From Acidobacteriaceae bacterium (GTDB lineage Bacteria; Acidobacteriota; Terriglobia; Terriglobales; Acidobacteriaceae), in contig PMCH01000178.1 of assembly GCA_003154055.1 (NCBI GenBank), positions 1,385 through 11,141 of the forward strand: 9,757 nt of DNA, in the 5' to 3' direction. Position 1 is the first letter of the stretch. The number at the start of each line of letters is the position of its first letter. Both the position numbers and the translations under genes were made by a program. The notes beneath the pieces were generated by a model. That model did no database searches and was not told the origin of the DNA. It worked only from the letters and a program-made list of their open reading frames with translations. This document shows positions 1-4,737 of the stretch, one piece after another.

Positions 1-441
1 TGCACCGGATACCCCGACTGCAAGACTACGCGCCGGCTTGATCAGGGTAAGCGGGTGCCCGATATTCCACTCGACGAGAAATGCCCCGAATGTGGCCGCA
101 ACATGATTCTTCGCCATGGACGCTATGGCGAATTCACGTCCTGCAGCGGCTATCCTGACTGCAAGTACGTGAAGCAGAATTTCGTCGGAGTGAAATGCCC
201 GGACTGCAAAGAAGGCGATCTGGTCGAGAAGCGTGCTCGCAAGGGCAACACCTTCTACGGCTGCTCGAAGTATCCCAAGTGCAAGTTCACCTCCGCCGCC
301 AAGCCGATTCCAGAAAAATGCACCAGTTGTGGCAGCGAGTACCTGGTGGAGCGCTACCGCAAAGACGGATCGGTAATCGCATGTCCGAACAAAGAGTGCG
401 ATTACGAGCGCCCGGCGCCGGAAACTGAAAAGGCCGGCTGA
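1..441 (+). CDS. topA: DNA topoisomerase I, C-terminal zinc-ribbon part (5' end outside window)
   Basis: The reading frame is open from base 1 and ends at TGA 439-441, so this is the 3' part of a longer gene. It encodes 146 residues with repeated four-cysteine units: a half unit at the window edge (CTGYPDC), then three complete ones, CPEC...CSGYPDC, CPDC...CSKYPKC and CTSC...CPNKEC. The GYPDCK and KYPKCK signatures are those of the topoisomerase zinc-ribbon family that forms the C-terminal tail of bacterial type IA topoisomerase I. In that enzyme the tail binds single-stranded DNA and helps strand passage, while the catalytic tyrosine lies far upstream, outside this window. An internal GTG at 55 is in frame but is not a start, because the cysteine pattern continues upstream of it. 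A stand-alone zinc-ribbon protein is possible but less likely. Confidence 0.92.
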   Translation, partial: CTGYPDCKTTRRLDQGKRVPDIPLDEKCPECGRNMILRHGRYGEFTSCSGYPDCKYVKQNFVGVKCPDCKEGDLVEKRARKGNTFYGCSKYPKCKFTSAAKPIPEKCTSCGSEYLVERYRKDGSVIACPNKECDYERPAPETEKAG

Positions 442-493
442 AGACTGTTATTGAAAAACTAATCACTCTGCTCCACGAGACACGAGGCGAATT

Positions 494-958
494 ATGGCAA
501 AGAAAGCCACTGCGCACGATGCCCAGGTAGTCATGCAACTCTACGATCTCCGCCGCGAGCCCGAGATGCGCAAGGCCCGCGCCTGGTACACCGCCGAATT
601 CTGGCCGGCGAACGCCGACGAATTCCTGAAGGTTGCCAACGCTTTCCCCGGCCAGCAAAACGCCTGGATGCGACAGGTCGGCGGCTATTGGGATATGGCC
701 GCTTCGCTGGTCTTGCACGGCGCCGTCAACGAAGAACTCTTCCTCCAGCCCGGAATCAGCGGTGAAATGTTTTTCATCTTCGCCAAGTTCTATCCCTTCC
801 TGAAAGAGATCCGCCAGAAGATGAACAATCCCGACGCCTACGCGAACGTCGAGAAGGTCGCTACCGGGTCCAAACTCGCCCGCAAACGCCTCGAACGCTT
901 CCTCAAGAATATTGAGGCGCGCCGCAAGACCATGGCCAAGTCCGCCAAGGGTAAATGA
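494..958 (+). CDS. Conserved-looking hypothetical protein, small basic helical
   Basis: I do not recognise the family. The 154-residue product has no signal peptide or membrane segment and looks mostly helical. The middle is aromatic-rich (WYTAEFWP near residue 35, WMRQVGGYWDMAA near 60), and the C-terminal 40 residues are dense in Lys and Arg (RKRLERFLKN, EARRKTMAKSAKGK), which could contact nucleic acid, though this is only inference. The ATG at 494 has a GAGG ribosome site at 484-487 with a 6-base spacer. It starts 52 bases after the topA stop on the same strand with no terminator between, so the two may be cotranscribed. A strong hairpin begins 7 bases after its stop. Clean codon use, a good RBS and the absence of competing plausible frames make it a real gene. 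Confidence 0.8.
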   Translation: MAKKATAHDAQVVMQLYDLRREPEMRKARAWYTAEFWPANADEFLKVANAFPGQQNAWMRQVGGYWDMAASLVLHGAVNEELFLQPGISGEMFFIFAKFYPFLKEIRQKMNNPDAYANVEKVATGSKLARKRLERFLKNIEARRKTMAKSAKGK

Positions 959-965
959 TCAACCG

Positions 966-1007
966 GGCGGATTCCCCGAAACGCTTCATACCGTTCCGGA
1001 ATCCGCC
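966..1007 (+). terminator. Strong hairpin after the topA-hypothetical unit
   Basis: GGCGGATTCC at 966-975 pairs perfectly with GGAATCCGCC at 998-1007. After a two-base bulge the stem continues with GAAACG against CGTTCC (one mismatch), leaving a loop of about 8 bases. It lies just behind the stop at 958, where a terminator is expected. No T-run follows on the + strand, so it is not a canonical intrinsic terminator; it could also act as an mRNA 3'-end stabiliser. Confidence 0.5.
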
Positions 1008-1057
1008 TGTACATGTCCTCGCTGCCGCAATTCTGCTCTGCCGTTCTGCTATCCTAG

Positions 1058-1231
1058 ATGGTTGTGCGGATGCTCTGGTGGTTTCTGATCCTTGGAGCCA
1101 GTGCTGCGGTGGTCGTGTCGGTGGCGGTGTTGCTGTATGCGCAGGTGCGGCGGCAGATGAAGAAAACCGTTGCCGGCCACAAGCCCCAGCCCGACGACCT
1201 CGTCGAGCCTTCGTCTCCGCCCGAGGTTTAA
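1058..1231 (+). CDS. Small single-pass membrane protein upstream of bioY
   Basis: This is a 57-residue reading frame from ATG 1058 to TAA 1229-1231. Residues about 5-28 form one uninterrupted hydrophobic segment (begins MLWWFLILGA, ends VAVLLYA). A basic stretch (QVRRQMKKT) follows, then a polar tail rich in proline and acid ending SSPPEV. This is the layout of a single-pass inner-membrane protein with a cytoplasmic C-terminus. I cannot assign a family. It ends 24 bases before the bioY start on the same strand, so the two are probably one transcript. No clear ribosome site precedes 1058. GTG 1064 and ATG 1070 are alternative starts, and a TATCCT at 1050-1055 could be a -10 element for a nearly leaderless message. 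Evidence is the membrane-protein logic and position; no homology was tested. Confidence 0.55.
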   Translation: MVVRMLWWFLILGASAAVVVSVAVLLYAQVRRQMKKTVAGHKPQPDDLVEPSSPPEV

Positions 1232-1255
1232 GCACCACATAGAAAGGACGCAATC

Positions 1256-1834
1256 ATGGCAAGAGCAGCAACAGCAACTCTCGAAGCACACAGCCGGTCG
1301 CAGGAGTGGGCCAAGCAAGCCGCCATCGTGGTCGGCGCCAGCCTGTTCGTGGCATTGTGCGCGCAACCGTCCGTCCGTTTGCCGTTTACCCCAGTGCCGC
1401 TGACGCTGCAGAACTTCGCTGTGCTGCTGGTCGGATTGACGCTGGGTTGGCGTCGAGGTTTCGCTGCATTGCTTTTGTACCTTGCGGAAGGCGCGTCCGG
1501 CTTGCCGGTTTTTGCTCCCGGAGGATTGGGCGGCGCGGCGCAGTTGTTTGGCCCCACCGGCGGATACCTGATGGCTTATCCTTTCGTGGCCGCGCTCGCC
1601 GGATGGATCTATGAGCGAGGCTCCCGGAGCTTTATCCGCGCAGCCGTGGCGGGTCTGGCCGCCGAGATTGTTCTTTTCGCCTCTGGACTGACCTGGCTGG
1701 CCCTTTACACGCATTCCGTGTCGTTAGCGCTCAAGTTCGGTCTCTACTGGCTCGTGTTCGCGGAAGTAATCAAGATCCTGATGGCCGCCGCGGCAGGGGA
1801 TCGCGGCCGCAAATGGCTATCGCCGAAAGCCTGA
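1256..1834 (+). CDS. bioY: Biotin transporter BioY (ECF-type substrate-binding component)
   Basis: The 192-residue protein is strongly hydrophobic and carries the BioY signatures in order: PFTPVPLTLQNFAVLLVG at residues 44-61, a YLAEGASGLPVFAPGG segment at 75-90, and FGPTGGYLMAYPF at 98-110. A Gly/Leu-rich membrane segment (GLTWLAL) follows near 144-150 and FAEVIKIL at 168-175. BioY is the S component of energy-coupling-factor importers and binds biotin in the membrane. No bioM/bioN ATPase or T component is next to it, so it is solitary here and would either share a general ECF module encoded elsewhere or work alone, as proposed for some solitary BioY proteins. The start has AAGGA at 1244-1248 with a 7-base spacer. 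The N-terminal 20 residues before the first membrane segment are polar. No BirA operator was evident upstream. Length is normal for the family. Confidence 0.93.
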   Translation: MARAATATLEAHSRSQEWAKQAAIVVGASLFVALCAQPSVRLPFTPVPLTLQNFAVLLVGLTLGWRRGFAALLLYLAEGASGLPVFAPGGLGGAAQLFGPTGGYLMAYPFVAALAGWIYERGSRSFIRAAVAGLAAEIVLFASGLTWLALYTHSVSLALKFGLYWLVFAEVIKILMAAAAGDRGRKWLSPKA

Positions 1835-1844
1835 GCATGATCCT

Positions 1845-1905
1845 GTAGTAGAGACGCAGCTTGCTGCGTCTCGGCAGCGAAGCCGCGGCAAGCCGCGTCT
1901 CTACA
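1845..1905 (+). repeat. Inverted pair of palindromic repeats (REP/BIME-like) after bioY
   Basis: Two related hairpins lie in opposite orientation. The first is GAGACGCAGC, TT, GCTGCGTCTC at 1851-1872. The second is CGCGGC, AA, GCCGCG at 1884-1897. The outer edges also pair: GTAGAGACGC at 1848-1857 with GCGTCTCTAC at 1895-1904. Read from each outside edge the units begin identically (GTAGAGACGC, then AGC or GGC, then TTGC), so they are two copies of one repeat facing each other. The position right after the bioY stop means it may also end transcription. Confidence 0.75.
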
Positions 1906-1957
1906 TCTGAGTATTGATTTCCCGGCCTAAGTGGCAACCAGGTCGTCTAGCATTGAG

Positions 1958-2007
1958 AAAGCCAAGAGCTAAAAGCTAACAGCCAAGAGCTAACAGCCAA
2001 AAGCCGA
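1958..2007. repeat. Degenerate tandem 'agccaagagctaa' repeat before mqnD
   Basis: Short words (gccaagagcta, aaagctaac, agccaagagctaac, agccaaaagcc) repeat head to tail, giving nearly two copies of a unit of about 20-25 bases plus fragments. It ends only 4 bases before the mqnD ATG, so it forms the leader of that gene or sits in its promoter. Related 'agcta' low-complexity tracts recur at 3539-3565 and 4701-4737. Confidence 0.65.
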
Positions 2008-2011
2008 ATCT

Positions 2012-2860
2012 ATGTCTTCCGTCTCCACTCCCGTCCGCGAAATCGCCGTGGCCCACAGCCCCGACTCCGATGACGCCTTCATGTTCTATGGCTTGGCCAC
2101 GAATAAAGTCCGTGTCCCCGGCCTGCGCTTTACCCACACGCTCTGCGACATCGAAACCCTGAACCAGAAAGCGCAGGAAGGCGTCTACGACGTCACCGCC
2201 ATCTCCTTCCACGCATATCCCTACATCCAGGACAAGTACGCGCTCATGCCCTGCGGCGGGAGCGTCGGCGACGGCTACGGCCCCATGATCGTCTCGCCGC
2301 GCCCCTTCTCCCAGACCGAAATCAAGAAGGTCAAGATCGCCATCCCCGGCAAACTGACGACGGCCTATCTAGCCCTGAAGCTTTTTGCTCCGGGCATTGA
2401 AACCGAAGTCGTGCCCTTCGACCAGATCATCCCGCAAGTTCTCGAAGGCAAGTACGAAGCCGGACTCATCATCCACGAAGGCCAGCTCACCTACGGCAAG
2501 GTTGGACTGCAGCGCGTGGTGGACCTGGGAAAGTGGTGGCAGAAAGTTACCGGACTGCCGCTGCCGCTGGGCGGTAATGCAATCCGCCGCGCCCTCGGTC
2601 CCGAAATGATGGCCAGCGTGAACCAGGCCCTGCGCGACAGCATCCAGTACGCAATCGACCACCGCGAAGAAGCGCTCGCCTACGCGATGCAGTTCGCCCG
2701 CGATCTCGACACGCAGCTCGCCGACAAATTCGTCGGCATGTACGTCAACGAACGCACCCTCGACTACGGAGAAGACGGCCGAGAGGCCGTCCGCCGCCTG
2801 CTCGATATGGGGCATAAGGCGGGGATCATTCCGCAGACGCCGCGTGTGGAGTGGGTGTAG
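2012..2860 (+). CDS. mqnD: 1,4-dihydroxy-6-naphthoate synthase (menaquinone, futalosine pathway)
   Basis: The 282-residue protein fits the MqnA/MqnD periplasmic-binding-protein-like fold and has MqnD hallmarks: AHSPDSDDAFMFYGL at 14-28, DVTAISFHAYPY near 60-71, GYGPMIVS at 88-95, LIIHEGQLTY at 152-161 and PLPLGGNAIRRALG at 183-196. MqnD converts cyclic dehypoxanthine futalosine to 1,4-dihydroxy-6-naphthoate in the cytoplasm. His155 in IHEGQ corresponds to the histidine implicated in catalysis in the family. An in-frame stop at 1991-1993 limits upstream extension and the HSPDSDD motif starts at residue 15, so ATG 2012 is the start. No clear Shine-Dalgarno is visible, and a tandem repeat runs almost to the start codon. 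No other mqn gene is in the window, as is common for this scattered pathway. A near-copy of its last codons lies 672 bp downstream. Confidence 0.93.
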   Translation: MSSVSTPVREIAVAHSPDSDDAFMFYGLATNKVRVPGLRFTHTLCDIETLNQKAQEGVYDVTAISFHAYPYIQDKYALMPCGGSVGDGYGPMIVSPRPFSQTEIKKVKIAIPGKLTTAYLALKLFAPGIETEVVPFDQIIPQVLEGKYEAGLIIHEGQLTYGKVGLQRVVDLGKWWQKVTGLPLPLGGNAIRRALGPEMMASVNQALRDSIQYAIDHREEALAYAMQFARDLDTQLADKFVGMYVNERTLDYGEDGREAVRRLLDMGHKAGIIPQTPRVEWV

Positions 2861-2935
2861 GAGCGCTGCGAGCGTCGGGCTTCGGGCCACTTACAATCGC
2901 AAGTTAACCTTCAAGAGTATTAAAATCAGTGGCGT

Positions 2936-2939
2936 GAGG
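2936..2939 (+). promoter_or_regulatory. Ribosome site fixing the antitoxin start
   Basis: GAGG at 2936-2939 lies 5 bases before ATG 2945. The alternative GTG at 2939 overlaps this motif and would have no upstream site, so ATG 2945 is preferred. The AT-rich TAAAAT at 2921-2926 is a possible -10 element, but no convincing -35 was found. Confidence 0.5.
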
Positions 2940-2944
2940 TGGCG

Positions 2945-3193
2945 ATGTCCCAAATGACACAGCAGGTCTCGAAACTCCTCGCGCAGGCTCTTGCCTTGTC
3001 GGTGGAGGAGCAAGAAGCCTTGGCAGAGTCCCTGATCTCCAGTCTCGGCGGAAAATTAGACGAGGGAATCTTGGCTGCTTGGGACGAGGAGATCAAGAAG
3101 CGTATTGCCGATCTCGACTCGGGACGAGCCAAGACCATTTCATGGGCCGAGGTTCGCGAGCGAAATCTGGCGAAACTGCCCCGTGCCCACTAG
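2945..3193 (+). CDS. Antitoxin of a type II TA module (addiction module component, PF09720-like)
   Basis: The 82-residue acidic helical protein matches the 'unstable antitoxin / addiction module component' family. It has an N-terminal helix, then ALSVEEQEALAESLISSL at about residues 17-34, then AWDEEIKKRIADLDSGRA at 46-63 and TISWAEVRER at 65-74. In this family the LS.EE...LAE.L.SSL and W..E...R...LDSG.....SW.EVR patterns are characteristic. Such proteins neutralise a RelE/ParE toxin and usually repress their own operon. The downstream toxin overlaps its 3' end by 11 bases in another frame, the typical coupled arrangement. It begins 84 bases after mqnD on the same strand but looks like a separate unit. 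The start is ATG 2945 with GAGG 5 bases upstream. Confidence 0.85.
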   Translation: MSQMTQQVSKLLAQALALSVEEQEALAESLISSLGGKLDEGILAAWDEEIKKRIADLDSGRAKTISWAEVRERNLAKLPRAH

Positions 3194-3485
3194 GCCCGCA
3201 GAACTTCATGAACAAGCTGCATCGGAGTACGATGCGGCGTTTGATTGGTATCTTGAACGCAGCCCTGACGCGGCCCGTAAGTTCGATGCGGAATTTGAGC
3301 GGGCCCTCGAACAGATCGCGCAGACGCCTCAGCGCTGGGCTAGCGGCCCCTACAGCACACGGCAGTTCTTGCTGAGGAGATTTCCGTTTTTCGTGATTTA
3401 TCGGGAGCGGGTTCACGGTGACATTCAGGTTGTCGCAGTAGCCCACACCAGCCGGAAACCTGCCTACTGGAAAGAACGGGTCTGA
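3183..3485 (+). CDS. RelE/ParE-family toxin
   Basis: From GTG 3183 the product is 100 residues, the usual length for RelE/ParE toxins. Family features in order are: PAELHEQAASEYDAAFDWYL at residues 5-24, FDAEFERALEQIAQTPQRW at 34-52, the strand RQFLLRRFPFFVIY at 60-73, and the C-terminal VVAVAHTSRKPAYWKERV at 83-100. The FP.F.IY, AH..R.P.YW..R signature is typical. Such proteins either cleave mRNA at the ribosome (RelE) or poison gyrase (ParE); the sequence alone does not decide which, though the AH..RKP.YW tail is commonest in ParE-like members. The frame is open further upstream (GTG/ATG-like starts to about 3105), but that would overlap most of the antitoxin, and residues before 3183 do not fit the family. 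No clear ribosome site is seen, consistent with translational coupling to the antitoxin. Confidence 0.85.
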   Translation: MPTRPAELHEQAASEYDAAFDWYLERSPDAARKFDAEFERALEQIAQTPQRWASGPYSTRQFLLRRFPFFVIYRERVHGDIQVVAVAHTSRKPAYWKERV

Positions 3486-3503
3486 ATTTCACGCGATACG
3501 ATC

Positions 3504-3532
3504 AGTAGACGCCGCGGGTGGAGTGGGTATAA
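3504..3532 (+). pseudogene. Decayed copy of the last codons of mqnD
   Basis: Bases 3507-3534 match 2835-2862 at 25 of 28 positions: blocks AGACGCCGCG and GTGGAGTGGGT are identical. Read in the mqnD frame it gives Q, stop, T-P-R-V-E-W-V, stop, against PQTPRVEWV, stop in mqnD. The three differences inside the shared segment (CGT/CGG, GTG/GTA, TAG/TAA) are all at third codon positions. Slightly upstream, GATCA is also shared (2825-2829 and 3500-3504) if a 4-base gap is allowed. It starts about 20 bases after the toxin stop. This is a remnant, not a gene; the copies bracket the TA module. Confidence 0.55.
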
Positions 3533-3534
3533 GA

Positions 3535-3616
3535 AGAAGCTGCTAGCTATTAGCGAACAAGCTATGGGCCGCGAGCTTCGAGCAAGCAAAAGCTTTCGTC
3601 GCACGGTTTTTATGAT
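3535..3616. other. Gene-free stretch with 'gctagctattagc' words
   Basis: Behind the mqnD remnant are short self-complementary words (tgctagcta, gctatt, a palindromic AAAGCTTT at about 3589-3596). They resemble the 'agcta' tracts at 1958-2007 and 4701-4737. I see no gene, and the frame open through here has no ribosome site and runs on into palindromic repeats. Confidence 0.4.
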
Positions 3617-3842
3617 TGTCATCCTGAGCGAAGCAGGAAGTTCACGAAGTGAACTCCCTGCGAAGTCGAAGGACCCCTACTCCCTAAAACTGAGCGAAGT
3701 CGCTGCGCGGAGTTCTCCCCGCGCCGCGGGCAGCATCGAGAGAATGCCTTTCTATGATCGGAATGTTGGAGAGAATGCAGGGATCCTTCGACTCCGTAGC
3801 CGCTTCGCGGAACGCGAAGCAGCAACTGCGCTCAGGATGACA
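3617..3842. mobile_element. MITE/BIME-like element: two inverted hairpin units with 14-bp perfect terminal repeats
   Basis: TGTCATCCTGAGCG at 3617-3630 is the exact reverse complement of 3829-3842. A second inverted pair lies inside: GTCGAAGGACCCC at 3665-3677 against GGGATCCTTCGAC at 3780-3792 (one mismatch). Between each outer and inner repeat is a hairpin with a GAA triloop: 3633-3661 (12 pairs, one mismatch) on the left and GCTTCGCG/CGCGAAGC at 3802-3820 on the right. The hairpin sequences differ but the pairing is kept. The middle of about 100 bp has a third fragment (CTGAGCGAAG, 3690-3699) and a GCGCGG/CCGCGC stem at 3705-3724. No coding capacity is credible, so any mobility would need a transposase encoded elsewhere. 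Confidence 0.7.
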
Positions 3843-3902
3843 AGGATTGAGAGCCGCTGGATATTGCGCGGAACTGAAAATCGTCTCAACGCTCTTGGGA
3901 AG

Positions 3903-3922
3903 GGCACGGCTTCAGCCGCGCC
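3903..3922. repeat. Short palindromic repeat GGCACGGCT-TC-AGCCGCGCC
   Basis: A hairpin of 9 positions with one mismatch (A3906 against C3919) and a TC loop. From memory, sequences of the form GGCACGGCTTCAGCCGTGCC are dispersed intergenic repeats in related genomes; this cannot be checked from one copy here. It lies between the 226-bp element and the - strand gene ending at 4008. Confidence 0.5.
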
Positions 3923-3941
3923 GTCACAATTCTCATGCGTT

Positions 3942-3985
3942 TGTCATTCCGAGCGGGCTTCATCTCGTGGGGGACCCCCGGCAGG
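3942..3985. repeat. Truncated end of a second TGTCATTCCGAGCG-type repeat
   Basis: TGTCATTCCGAGCG at 3942-3955 differs at two bases from the terminal repeat TGTCATCCTGAGCG of the element at 3617-3842. It is followed by a GGGGG-A-CCCCC palindrome at 3969-3979. I found no matching inverted end downstream, so it looks like a single or broken unit. It comes within 25 bases of the stop of the - strand gene and may serve as its 3' end. Confidence 0.5.
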
Positions 3986-4007
3986 CGCAAAGCTTATGTG
4001 TAGCTAC

Positions 4008-4688
4008 TTATCTGGAAGGATACCCAATCTCCAGAAGCTCCGACTTTAAAGCCTCAAGAGATGTTTCCGGATTCAATTTCTTGACGACATCCTCCGTGAT
4101 GGGCTCGTGGTTGTATATCCCTGTCACCATTTCGAGCGGAAGATCCTTCTCAAAGTAGTCCTGGGCAAATTGTGTATACAGTTTTGGGTCGCCACTAAAA
4201 AGCGATAGCTGCTCTTCAGAGCCGTCGCTCTCCTCGTCGTCATCTGGATACTCGATCTTGCCTATGTTCCACGAAACGTCGGCGTGCTGACGCCAGATGC
4301 AGAAGGTAGTGTCCGGCATGTCGAAAGCGGGTTCTTTTAGGAACTGCTCGAATACTGCTGGAACCTCATCGAAGAGCCGAGGCCAAAGCGACTGATCGTC
4401 ACGAGCCCATGGACTCATGAAGCTCTCATGATCGAAGCCCTTGATGATAGCCCCGACGGTGGTGAATAAAATGTAGAGTTCATCGCCTGAGCCATTCTTC
4501 CTGGACGCCATCATTTCGTTGGTATCCCATTTCGAATTGAACGAGTAATACCGATATTGCCAGTCGGGACTCAAAATCGCGTCGAGAACCGCAAGCGATT
4601 GAGCTCTCCGCTGCAATGCGTTCACGTCTGGGAGCGTCGATAATATGGCTCTCATGACCATGCAAGATTGCACTAGCCTAGCACTCAC
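4008..4688 (-). CDS. Hypothetical protein, low-GC, soluble, unknown function
   Basis: The product is up to 226 residues, soluble and acidic, without signal peptide or membrane segment. Recognisable stretches are AQSLAVLDAILSPDWQYRYYSFNSKW near residues 28-53, MASRKNGSGDELYILFTTVGAIIKGFDHES near 60-90, and DTTFCIWRQHADVSWNIGKI near 125-145. An acidic patch follows (EYPDDDEESDGSEE), and the end is LNPETSLEALKSELLEIGYP. I believe similar proteins are scattered through several bacterial phyla as uncharacterised, immunity- or SMI1-like accessory proteins, but I cannot name the family. The start is uncertain: ATG 4688, 4661 or 4655 are possible, none with a good ribosome site, and the conserved-looking part begins near residue 20. 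GC is low (26 of 60 and 28 of 60 in two stretches counted) against roughly two thirds in mqnD, suggesting acquisition. It is bordered by repeats on both sides. Confidence 0.75.
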   Translation of the reverse strand: MSARLVQSCMVMRAILSTLPDVNALQRRAQSLAVLDAILSPDWQYRYYSFNSKWDTNEMMASRKNGSGDELYILFTTVGAIIKGFDHESFMSPWARDDQSLWPRLFDEVPAVFEQFLKEPAFDMPDTTFCIWRQHADVSWNIGKIEYPDDDEESDGSEEQLSLFSGDPKLYTQFAQDYFEKDLPLEMVTGIYNHEPITEDVVKKLNPETSLEALKSELLEIGYPSR

Positions 4689-4700
4689 TAATCAAGTCGT

Positions 4701-4737
4701 CTGCTAGCAGCCAGCAGCTAGAAGCTAGTAGCTGCCC
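4701..4737. repeat. 'agctagaagctag' low-complexity palindromic tract
   Basis: CTGCTAGCAG at 4701-4710 is a perfect 10-base palindrome. It is followed by overlapping words cagcagctag, aagctag and tagctgc that can pair with each other. It lies between the stop of the M49-like peptidase gene and the upstream side of the low-GC gene. It could form the 3' end of the peptidase message. It marks the right edge of the repeat-rich accessory region. Confidence 0.55.

Noticed and set aside
287..718. 143-residue open frame on - opposite topA and the hypothetical gene
   Set aside because: Antisense shadow that spans two genes and their spacer.
1049..1714. 221-residue open frame on - opposite bioY
   Set aside because: It is antisense to the clearly recognisable BioY and rich in Arg/Gln/His/Gly without pattern.
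3105..3182. Upstream extension of the toxin frame
   Set aside because: It would overlap the antitoxin by about 90 bases and adds residues outside the RelE/ParE fold. GTG 3183 gives a standard 100-residue toxin.
3539..4007. CRISPR array
   Set aside because: The repeats here are inverted and heterogeneous, with no regular direct-repeat and spacer rhythm and no cas gene nearby.
3564..4049. 161-residue open frame on + in the repeat region
   Set aside because: It runs through the palindromic repeats and its peptides (VILSEA, ALRMT) are typical accidental translations of those repeats. No ribosome site or domain.
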